Origin: Callaeas wilsoni
Taxonomy: Eukaryota > Chordata > Aves > Passeriformes > Callaeidae
DNA length: 64,000 nucleotides
Assembly (NCBI GenBank): GCA_013398955.1
Contig: VWPU01004998.1
Span: 1 to 64,000 of the forward strand
Direction of reading: 5' to 3'
Each line of letters starts with the position of its first letter. Position 1 is the first letter of the stretch. The position numbers were made by a program, and so were the translations under genes. Shown piece after piece: positions 42,777 to 53,705 of the stretch. The notes beneath the pieces were generated by a model. The model had not been told where the DNA came from and made no database searches. It saw only the letters and a program-made list of their open reading frames with translations.

Positions 42777-44929
42777 GCTTTATTTGCATGGAGGAAGGGC
42801 AGGGATCGAATGAAGCATTCAGTTCTGCCAAGGCAGCCATTCTCTTCTGTAGCATCAGTACTCTGCCAAGATTGTCACACTGTGATACCTCCTTTATTTT
42901 GAAGTTGGAGACTTTCTAAAACTAGGATCTTTTAGGTCTATGGGTTTGCAGTGTGATAGCATGAAGCCTGATGGGAAAGATTCACCACGAGCTACTACTT
43001 GGAAAAGCTTGGCCAGTAATCTTTGAGCAGCAAGCTTGCAGTGAAAGAAATGGCAATGGAGGGGAGAAGCAGTGATTGTGGTATAAATTTGCTTTACTTA
43101 TTTGATAGGACACTATGCACAGTTAGTGTGACTTTTCTTACCTTTTCCGCTGTCATCTTGATGGCCTTTTGGTAGCATCAGGGGGCAAAGCTATTAACAT
43201 TAAGAAAAAAGATTCAAATACATGAGGAAAAACAGTCTCTTATGGGAAATACATCATCTAAAATGGCATTGCTTACTTTCTGAATGCAGTTCAAAATGCC
43301 TTCAAATGCCAGTTTTGACTGCACTGGGTATTTTAAATAGTGTGATGATTTTCCCAATATATATTTTTTCGAATAAGGTTAAACAAGCTCACTACATTAT
43401 TAGAAGTTATGGCAGTCATAGGGATTTCAGACTATTACTATAAGAAAAGAAATGCATTAATGCTCAAATTAATTTTTTTCAATGTTACAGCATATGATTA
43501 TTTTCATATTTCATCTAAGTTCATGAGCTATAGAATAATTACTACAGGAAGTATATTTTACATAAATAGCTGGGGTTGTTTATTTTTCTCAGAATCAAAA
43601 TTATGTTTTCAATTAATGAAAATAATATCAGGCAATTTTTTAAAAGTGTATTGTGAGTTCTTCACTGGTTTCCAGATTTTCTCTGAGATTTTTAACATGT
43701 TGTAAATAAAAAAAGCCTAAAAGCTCAAGTGTTGCAAATCACAACTATTAAAGATAGTGCTCAATTGCATTCAAAATTGCGGTATTTTGGATACTATGAA
43801 TTGTTCCACTGGTATTTGGAGAATAGAGACAACTTTAAGGTTTCTGTAGTGACTGGCTCTATGTGCCTTACAATCTCATTGTGCTTGGCCACCAGTTGTC
43901 CAGACATGGAGTTCTGGGTGTCTGGCTGTAGCTCCATCATTGGCTGTTCAGCCAAGGTCTTTTCAAGTGGAAGCCAGCTGTGCCTTTTGGTTCTTACTTC
44001 ACTTATGAGTTTTTCATTGTTTTAATCTTTTTTGCACTTGAAACTTTTAATTTATGCTTGGTCTTGTGTCATGGTAGTGACATATCAGGGACAGTTGGTG
44101 TATTGTAGCAGGGCACCTGTCATTGCTCCCTTGTACATAGGATGACTGTGTAATAAAATGTAAGTGGTGTTAAGGAACAATCCCATTTCAATGAAAGCTA
44201 TAAGATAAATATATACATAAGGCTTCCAGAGACATTTTTAGAGAGTATCTGTAAAGGAAAAAAAAACTGTATCAAATGAAAAGGCCAGGAATTATTTTAT
44301 GAGGACTATTTAAGCATTCCCTGAAATAATTAGACCTGAAAATCCTTACTGAATGTATTCCAGTGCTTCATGTGCAGAGAATGTATACTGCTTCTCTGAT
44401 AGATAGTGTTGTCAGTTTTACCAAGTGCTGCAGCCAAGTGGCAATATATTTGTTCTCTCTGAGTTTTGTACAAGATGACTGCACTTGCAGACTGTCTGTG
44501 AGAGTGACAGTGACACAGAACTTGCTTTTCAGTTTGCTTATGTTACTCTATAAATGTATAGGCAGGTCATGCTTGAAATTAATGTGTCAACATTACATTG
44601 CTATACACTGGTATCTTTAATGTCATTTCCATTTCATTACCCTTCCCAGAACAATTTAAGTTACCTGTGATAGCATTCTTTGTCTGCTGTCAACATAGTA
44701 TTGGTAAGGCATTCAGGGGCCAATGGCAAAAACAATGAAGAATGTGGGTATCCTTGCCTCCCCCACAAGAAAAATTTAGAGGATGGTGCACTAATAATGC
44801 TCAAGTTTCTAGAAAACATTCCATGTCTGTCCTGTGGACTAGCTTTCAGCCACAAAATGTGTGACACTGAGACCAAATGTCAATGTCCTAAGGGCATAGA
44901 GCCAGTTTGCAGGTGTTCCACACCTTTTC

Positions 44930-46130
44930 CAGTCCGGTTTTCTGGATGAGCACTGAATGTCCATTGTAGGTAGCCTTGCCTTCAGCCTTGAGCATTGCTG
45001 TGTCAGCTGGGTGGACCTTGAATATATATTATGGGTAACTTCTCTCCTGGATGGACCTCTTGGATGTGCACTATAGCTTGTATTCAGTTCCGTCCCCAGC
45101 CCTATCTCCTGATGCTCATGACTCAAGCCCCTGAATGGATTCTAGACCTGATCAGTTACTTCACTGTTTCAGGAACTGTAGATAGACCCTGTTACCACCA
45201 CCCTGTCTGCTCAATTCCTTGGCAGGAGTGAGGAGCTTATCCACAGGACAGTGTGGGGCATGGAGCAGACCAAAGATGTGTCCCTGGATGTTTCTTCACG
45301 AAGGTGAAGTCTTCTGGCCTTGAGGACTTGAAGACTTCTACCCTGGAGGACTCTCCAATGTGATGATCCTGGTTCTGTGGATGTGGGTATCCAAATGAGT
45401 GGAAAGCTCAGTGATGTGTTTCCATGTGAAAATGAGCTCGGGATCTCTGTAATAGAGACATGTCTGTTTTGCTACCCCCAAAGTATGGGGGTAGTTTAGG
45501 GTCTTCAGAGACTGAGATTTTCGTCTTCATGAAGACAATGCAGCACGTGGTCAGCTCACACATTGCAGTGTAGTATAAGAAGCAATAGAGAGTAGCTCTG
45601 AGCCCCTAAGCCTTTCAAAAGCCTTTTGGATGGCATATGAATGTTTAGTGAGTATTTGGTGTACCTCTGAAGCAATGTTTTCAGCTACGTTTCCTCCTAA
45701 AATGATCTAGTTAGCATGCACTGTACCTATTCTGCAAACTGAACTGACATTCCAAAGGCCTCTACTTCATGGATTTGCTTCACAATGATGCTACTGCTTC
45801 AGACTGAAAAGAGTACCATAGATGCAGCCTTAGGGCATGGGCTCATCTTATGATGACTGACTGCCACTGAAAGGAGCAATAATTGTATCGTGCTCACATC
45901 ACTTTTTGTGTGCTCCTTCTGCTTCCTCTTCTGCTTGTCACACTAAATGTTCCCTGCTTGGAGGGAAAGCTAACTCATGAAATCCTCCAAGTTTTCCTTC
46001 AGATCAGCAAGCTGAGGAGAGCCACTAGAGAGTTGCACAATTACTAAATCTAACTCAAGAGAAGAGTCAGAAAAGCAGGGAGAAAGCGGGTCTACTCCCT
46101 CTGGCCTCCGCCTGCTGTTAGAGTGAATTA
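44930..46130. other. Unassigned, more GC-rich block with short perfect palindromes
   Basis: The block has higher GC than its flanks and a phrase style (TAGATAGACCCTGTTACCAC, TTCCTTGGCAGGAGTGAGG) reminiscent of old interspersed repeats, but I cannot name a family. It contains a perfect 8-bp hairpin with C5/G5 arms (45472-45494), the 14-bp palindrome GTCTTCATGAAGAC (45523-45536) and near-repeats of GAAGTCTTCT (about 45310-45356). No open frame of note. Confidence 0.35.
45472..45494. repeat. GC-rich perfect hairpin
   Basis: CTACCCCC, a seven-base loop, then GGGGGTAG. All eight pairs match. Confidence 0.8.
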
Positions 46131-48003
46131 AGTCTAATATGAAAATACACCCTGAAGGAGAAACATGTGCTTTTATTTAGAGAAGAGTATCACTGTTGCT
46201 GCTTGGTTGAGAATTCATACAGCTGAAGATTTGGTGTTTAAAAAATGTGGTGGAATTCCCCAAATCCCTGAGATTTTTTGTCAGTAGATAATAAACATTG
46301 TCAGATGTCTTGTGGAGGTCTTTCTTGACAAATGGACAAACACTGGATGTGTGTTTGGTTTTCTTTATTCTGACCTTCTCAGAAGAATGAAAGAATTTCA
46401 GAAAGTAATAGCAAACTGTTATATATCAGTATGACATTCACAGGTAGCAAACGCACCACTAAGTTCATGCTTCCTTTATTCATCTTTCCAAAATCAGTTT
46501 TAGTTTGAGGTCAGTAGTCTTCCAAAGTTTAATTTGGTTTTGTCTATCTATACTTAGATGATGATAAAGATAAACATTTTATATTGTATTTTTCTACCTA
46601 TAATTTACAAAACTCATAATATCTGGTTTCTCTCAAATCTATTTATCTTTTTCTAAGAAAATACCACCACCAACGACCCTTCTTTAAATGCCATATTAAA
46701 ACACTACTCAGTCTAAGATTGAATTTTGAGCCTCCTGCTGGAACTACTCTCAGCTCACTTTGAATTGAACTGAACTGAAACAGCGGGAGAGTATTCTATT
46801 CCCTAAATATACATTTTGTTAGAAATAAGGTTATCTAATTAGAGCATGGTAGTTGTGGAAATTGGGAAGTCTTAGTGTTGGTGTATAGGCAGATTAAGGT
46901 CGAAGTTCTAAAATCAAGTTTGACTTTTGTATTCTTGTACTGTAAGTTGTTTCTTGCTGCTTGTACACTAGCAGTTTTCAGAGATTTTTCCAGGTTGAAC
47001 AGGTACCATAGCTTTCCTCTTAGGCTCTTAAGAGTTTGGGCTTTTTTTTCCCAGAAATTGCTCTGCAGTATGGCTGAGGCCGGTTTTCTGCTCTGAGCAG
47101 AGCCTCTCCCTTCTGGGCATTTCTCCCTCAGCCTCATCCTGGAAGCCCTTCTTCTTCCCTCTCTATAATTGTTCTGAATCTGAGTGCAGCAGCCAGGAAA
47201 GATAGCTAACCACACACACTTTTAGCAACAATAGCAGATAATGTTTGTGCGTCACATTCCACAGCACAGTGTGCCCAACACATTGTTAAAACATTAAGAC
47301 AGAAGCAGATACCAAGGAAGACCCTTTGGCCTTACTTACATCCTGCAGTTGTTGTGAGTCTGTAGCTAGGACAGTCCAGGTTTAGCACTAGGTGTGTGTC
47401 AAATGACTGTAACTGATTGGTTGAACAATTTAAGGTATCTGATGTTTATTATATCCATTACATTAAGCATGCTTTGGGAAAGTGAAGTGTGATATATAAG
47501 CCTAGCTTCTGAGACTTTGGCTGAACTGATAATTCTGTGGTTACCATTCACGAAGCCAAAATGATTTTTCTGCTGGGAAGAGTATCCATGTGAGTATGTC
47601 CATCTGGGTTGTGACAGGATATATGGAAGTATCTAAGTTTGTGTGTTGGAGCTTTACACAGAAATTACCAAGGCATTGCTTCTGGAGAGTTCTTAAGTAT
47701 TGTGCTAGAACAAGCTTTAGAGTCATCATTTACAGAGAATTTGCATACATGGCATTTTATCACCAATTTTGCTGACTTCAAGGAGGACCCACATCTATCT
47801 GTCACAGGTTCCCCCTGCTCCTGACCCTTGGTGCCTTCATCATTCTGCCTAGGATCCCCAAAGAACCATTATGTCCCCATAATGTTGAGTGACACTGCTC
47901 TTAGTGTCTCTTCGGGTTGCACTTCTGAGTTTCATCCAACTGAAAAAGCAACACAAGGAAATCAGGAATAGTCCAAGACAAAAACTAATCCAAGGCACAA
48001 CCA
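46131..48003. other. CTNND2 intron, unassigned stretch
   Basis: AT-rich sequence up to the CR1 at 48004. A 126-codon minus frame (46835-47215) has no recognisable domain. Confidence 0.5.
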
Positions 48004-48726
48004 TATGAAGTTTAATAAGGGCAAGTGCTGGATTCTACACCTGGGATGGGGCAACCCTGGATGTTCAGACAGACTGGGGAATGGGAGGCTGGAAAGCAGT
48101 GCTATAGAAAGGGACCTGGGGCCCAGGTCGATGGCAAGTTGAATTGCAGCCAGGAGGGCCAAGCATGTCCTGGGGGCATCAGGCACAGCATCGCCAGCCA
48201 GGCAAGGGAGGGGATTGTCCTGCTCTGCTCTGCACTGGGTTAGCCTCTCCTCCAGTTCTGGGGGCAGTTTTGGGTGCCACAATATAAAAAAGACATTAAG
48301 CTTTTAGAGACCATCCAAAGGAGGGCCACCACGATGGTGAAAGGCCTTGAGGGGAACTGCATGAGGAGTGTATGAGGTCACTTGGTCTGTTCAGCCTGGA
48401 GGAGACTGAGGGGAGATCTCATTGCAGTCTACAACTTCCTCATGAGGTGAAGAGGAGGAGCAAACACTGATCTCTTCTCTGTGGTGACCAGTGACAGGAC
48501 CTGAGGGAATGGCCTGAAGTTGTGTCATTGGAGGTTTCGGTTGGATATCAGAATAAGATTCTTCATCCAGAGTGTGAAGACACTGGAACAGGCTCCCCAG
48601 TGAAGTGGTCACAGCGCCAAAATGACAAGAGTTCAAGAAGCATTTGGACAATGCTCTCAGGCACACAGTGTGATTCTGGGGTGGTTTTGTGCAGGGCTAA
48701 GAATTGGACTCCATGATCCTTGTGGC
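48004..48726 (+). mobile_element. CR1 LINE, plus strand, best-preserved copy in the window
   Basis: It keeps long near-consensus stretches: CACCTGGGATGGGGCAACCC, GACAGACTGGGGAATGGGAG, GGTGCCACAATATAAAAAAG, TTGGTCTGTTCAGCCTGGAG, TGATCTCTTCTCTGTGGTGA, GGAACAGGCTCCCCAGTGAA, GGAGGTTTCGGTTGGATATC. The orientation is 5' to 3' on plus. About 20-25 bases appear to be missing where GTTGAA joins TTGCAGCCAGGAGG. The last bases (after CCTTGTGG at 48725) lack the usual GTCCCTTCCAACTC and ATTCTATG ends, so the 3' tip is lost. It is 5'-truncated and cannot move by itself. It is the same subfamily type as the ends at 30389 and 32583. Confidence 0.92.
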
Positions 48727-51700
48727 TTGTGCCTGAGTCCTTTGTACATATCACCTAAGCAAACAGGTCAGTCTCTGTTTTCCCTCAGGTCTTGAACCTC
48801 CACACAAATAGCTATGGCTTCTTGAAAGAAGTTGGCAAATGTGCCTTCTCTTTGCATGCTCTTGATGGATGTGGGGAGGGTGGATGCAACCCCTAACCCT
48901 TTTTCTGGCGTTCAGAAGGGTCCACTCTGTGCAGAGAGCATAAGCCTCCAGACCTCTCCCTTTTGTCTTCATAGGAGTCTTCTTGTGTTTTGCTACTATT
49001 TTATGAGAAAAGGGGAAGGTAGGAACAGAACAGAGCAAAACCTCAAAAAATGAGGAGGTGGCAGAGAAATTTAAATGTATGTTTAATGGTGAGAGGCACA
49101 GGAATTTAGTAGCAAGGTAAGGAGGGTATGTTAGGAGCAGGAGAGGATGAGTGGTAAGCTGGGACTGGCTGAGCAAACACAGGAAGGCAATGGTGTACCA
49201 AAACTTGTGAAAAGAGTAACATGAGATTATAAAAGGAACTAGGCTAGGTCGATGGGAGCCAGAGGAAGTGGGTAGACAGTTTAAAGATAAGGAAAACCTG
49301 TATCAGCACAAAATGATGATTGCTGGACTCAAAATCTTATTATCAGCAAAAGGGTACACACCATATACATATGTACAGAGGAACTCTTCAATGCAAATAA
49401 ATACTTAAATTGTCTAAAAATTAAAATTAATTTAAAAAATGAAAACCTCATTGAAAACAGCTTTTAAATTTTAAATACAAGAGATGCTTTCAAGTAACTG
49501 CCCCTTCACCCTGCTGCTGTGTGTATTCTTTCAGTGTTCCTCTGGATGTTGGAGCTGAAAATCTCAGTCTTTCTGAAGAGGAAAGGGGGCAATTAGAATG
49601 AGTTTTCAGCAGTATGAGGGCTTTGCTGAGCAAGGTTCATCGTGGAGGTCCCTTTCTGCTCAGTCTTGGCTCTCTTTGGGGATATTTTTGTGTAATGTCT
49701 TCCCACAGCCTATCCTGCCCCTGCTTTCCAAGTTGGGGAGCTGCACACTGCTTCCCCAAGTCCCATTACCGTAGAGGCACTGTTTGTCACACAGTGATTG
49801 TGTAGGAGTGCCAGCCCCCTGCTCTAGGTGCCCCCAAAGTGAAGCCATTGTAGGAAAGCACAGGCATGTGACCATCAGACAATCAGCTACTGCCACAGCT
49901 AAAAGCAGCTTCCACCAAGGCAGAGCCAGACACATCCAGAGACCCCATGCTGCTGACTGAACAACAAGCCTCTGACCTTGTGCTAGTGATAGCTAAAACC
50001 GTATTTACATGGCTGAAGGAGAAAGGCTGAAGGAAAAGACAAAGATGCTGGAGTTATCATCAAACTGGAAAAATTCTCAAGGTGAACCTACATGTTGCTG
50101 TGTAGGGAGATGGAGTCTGACTACCTCCAACCCAAGAAAGGGATGCCAGAGTTATGTTTATGGAGTCCTTGTGGATAAAGGACTCAGCAAAACAGCTTGG
50201 CACTATAAAGCAGAGGAGATCAGGCTTGGAGAAAAGGTAGCCTTATGGAGTAGGAACAAATGTCCTCTGGGAAAGTAGGTTTGATTTCAGGGTTGATCAT
50301 ACATGTTCTCATTTTTTGCTGACAGCAAACGTATATTGGGAAGTATGTCCAGTCTTGCTACAGGCAAAGCGTACCAGCTTTCAAATCTGCCAACTACTCT
50401 ATTGATACAAAAGATTGCAAAACCAATTCAGAAAATCTTGTGAAACTATTGATCTGCATGGATCTCAGCATGGTGCCCTATTCATAGAGAAAACTCAGTA
50501 ATAGGTTGTATCTGTGTTGAAGATTTTCAAGGTTAATAGTATTTTATACTTTTTAAGTCACAATCCTTAAGAGGATGCTCAGAGCTATTTTTCTACAATC
50601 ATTTGTGTCATTCTGCAAACAGGATGGATCATCTCTAAGAATGGTTCATCATTATTATGCAGTTCGAGGTATTGAAAAATTAAGTATAAAAGTAGTTAAA
50701 TGGGTTGTGTTACATTCAATATTATCAAAAATAAGTTCCTAATCGTCTTGATACATATATACACACACATACCTATTATATATCTCTAAAAGTATGCAGA
50801 CTTCTCCACTCCTGTTCACCTGCAGTAATAGTTTTGTTGTATCATGTCAAGGTGCCAGTTACAGTCTAATGGAAAAAGATATTTAATCTGTGCTTTTATT
50901 ATATTTTGCACATACTTTAGAGAAAACAGTTAAATTTGATATTCAGTCTTTGACAATTGCCTCCTGCTTTTTCCCTTCTAGGAACAGAAGAATTTATCAA
51001 CAAAAATAAGAGACAAGGATGAAGCTAAAACATGTATTTATAGTGGTGTTGAGTGTTGAGACTATAGTGCAGGGACTTTTGTTCCACTGTATTAAATGGC
51101 AGGCAAAAGCAATAACAGGGGGTTTTTTTGTATTGGTACAGTAAAGTAAGTGCTCAGATTAGATGCATTTTGATTATCTTTCAGAAAAGATTAATTTGTC
51201 AACCCAGTCATCAATCTAATTTACTGGTAAATTGAGCTCAAAAAATACAACTCAGTACCCACACATATTTCACATATTTTACGTTCTCTTGAAAATACCA
51301 AGAAATGAAAGTGTCACTGATGGGGAGGCTTTGTTAATTTTTGGTTCTTATTTTTTGGAAGAAGGTCAGTGCTGTGCCTTTTAGGGAGAAAGTCTAGTGC
51401 ATACACAGCTTTCTTTTGATGGTTTGATTAATCTCAAGGATTCTTATTGTGGCACAGTAAGTGATTCAGGGATGATTGCTCAAGCTCAATACTTAACTCT
51501 CCAAAGAAGACATATACTTTGCACATACTGGCTCATCCCCTGTCTAAGTCTTTTTGCTCTGGGCATGGAAAGTACAGACAGACTAATTCAGATCTGGAAT
51601 TGCAGAAAAAAGTTCCTATTAAGCTGCAATTGAAATGCCAAGACTGGGGGAAGGGACCAAGAAACGCAAAAGGGGAAGGAGAAAGTTTAAAGTATAACTC

Positions 51701-53029
51701 AAAATCTGTTGTGGCAATGTTTGCAGACATTCCTTTTTGCTGACCTGCTGCCCAAAAACTTGAACTGCTTGTGCTTTGGGGACCAAGGGGCCACCTTACC
51801 CAGGTGACTGCTGTGCCTTTGGTGTGAGCTAGCTGAGCTTTCTCAAGTCTTTCCTGACTACAGAGACACTGTCAGGGAGGTTGGGTTTTTCTGTGCTGTG
51901 TTTTGCTGTGTTTGCAGTTGTGTGCTGGGCTAGAGGAGCAGACACAGACTGTTCTGGGAGGGCAGTTCTAGAAGCATTTCACAAAATCAGTTCAACAACA
52001 ACTGTCTGCAGGGCTCTGCACCTGTGGCTCTGACTAGTTTCCTGTAGCCAGAGAGGTTTAAGTGATGTATTTAATGAGCTTGAATGTTTTCCAGTGGAAA
52101 AGGACAATTAGATGGCTCGTGTTTTCTTCAGTTTTACCCTTCTTCTTTTGTCAGGCCATGGTTCTAAGAACTTGGTGCATCACTGTGGGAAATGCAAGTT
52201 TTGATGGCTGCGTCAGCTATCAGGATTTGATGGATGGTATTATTTTAAGTTGTGAACTAACAGAAGGAAGAAAATGTATTCTGTTCTCTTGTATGGGACA
52301 ATTTTAAAATTGGCAACTCAGGATCAGACAATGTAAATTTGTAAAGTTGCTCACTTGTCAAATATCAGCATCAAGATATAGGTTATAATCTACAGTAAAT
52401 GTTAGATACAGCATGGCACAGAGTGTTCTCAGTTGATGCTCAGGATCACGCTGCCTCTAGATGACTCTATCTGAAAAAGTTGTTAAGAACTTACAGTGCT
52501 CTGAATATGTTGTTTGAATGGAACATTGGAGCATGTTGGAGATTGTCTTCATCTCTGTACATGTATTACAGCATACCACTTGTTTCCTTGTCAAAATTAG
52601 TGTATTTTCTCATTAACGTTAAATTTCAGTCACGATGCCAGAAATCTTGTGTGTGTGACTTTGCTTTTAATATCACTAGATGGTGATACTGTAATCTACT
52701 GGTTATGTTCTATTGCTGCTTAATTGTCCCAACACTAAAATTTGATGGCCAGAAGACTTCCTTTGTGATCAGGCTAGTCAGCACATTGGCAGTCTGTTCC
52801 TGTCGTGTGGGATCATCCCACACCACAAACTGTTGCAGGGAGCTGAGGTTCTCTTTTGCCCAGTGTCAGGCTGAAGGAGTATAAATTCTGCTTTTGAAAT
52901 GACTGTTCGAGAGGTTTTACTTTGCTACTGTGCCAGCATCCCTCACAAAGGCTACAGTGTTCAAGTACAAAATAGTATTTCTTACCACTTAGCAGGATGC
53001 TCTTGGATTCTTTTTCCAGCTCAGCAGGG
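48727..53029. other. CTNND2 intron, unassigned stretch
   Basis: No gene or nameable repeat. A short TA/CA-rich piece lies at about 50752-50775. Minus frames such as 48751-49176 (141 codons) have no recognisable domain. Confidence 0.5.
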
Positions 53030-53705
53030 CTCTAATACGGTGCCAGACCTTTATTTTGTGGGTATCCGGTCTGTACTCCCAGTTCCAGTGAGATCGTCAG
53101 CCCCAGCAAGGGGTGGCTGGCCATCAGCGTTGGGGAGTCAGGGCAGAGCATGCTAACAAGCCTGGCAGCATGGGGGACTCACCAGCCAGGGTGCTGATCC
53201 CTCAGGATCCAAGCAGGGTGGGTCTGGAGAATGGAACAAGGTTCAGAGAAGAATGGAGTTCACCCCAGGTTCAGTGAAGGGGTCAGGCAAGTTCATGGCG
53301 CTGAGGCAGGTCTGAGGTGAAGCCCAGAACACAAGTTAGTGACTCCTGCTCAAGGCAGGCCCAGAGGCAACAGCTGAGTCAGCCGGAGTACAGAGGTCAC
53401 CAGGCGAGATCCCAGGGATGAGGCAGTCCCTGTGTCAAACTGGGAAGTCAGTCTGGGTCTGGGTCAGTGGGGTACGTGGCCGGGCACAGGCACCTGCAGT
53501 GTGGTGGCAGCTTAGCTCAGGTGAGCTGTGGTCAAGTGTGGCAGCCTCAGCTCTGCCGCCGTTCCTGCATAAAGGGTAGGGCAGCCACCAAATCTTCTTC
53601 CAACTTCCTCCTGAAAAGCTCTTTGAGGCTTGCCAGGGTGTCTCAGCGCTGGCTGTTGCCACACAAAGCTGGGCTGGAGTCTGTTGCAGTCTAGACAATC
53701 ACTGG
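53030..53705 (-). repeat. Unassigned GC-rich, repeat-like block
   Basis: A sharply bounded GC-rich block in AT-rich flanks. Read on the minus strand it begins near TGATTGTCTAGACTGC and ends near CACAAAATAAAGGTCTGGCA, with an AATAAA 10-20 bases before the end, which resembles the 3' part of a retroelement or LTR. I could not find a matching target duplication, and the family is unknown to me. Open frames of 75-110 codons on both strands follow from the high GC content. Confidence 0.35.

Larger units (their letters stand above)
38505..44929. other. CTNND2 intron, unassigned stretch
   Basis: Contains an A/C-rich tract at 42275-42320, an A/G-rich tract at 42728-42776 and an 87-codon minus-strand frame at 41448-41711 listed separately. 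Nothing else could be named. A 132-codon plus frame (39589-39987) has no recognisable content. Confidence 0.5.
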
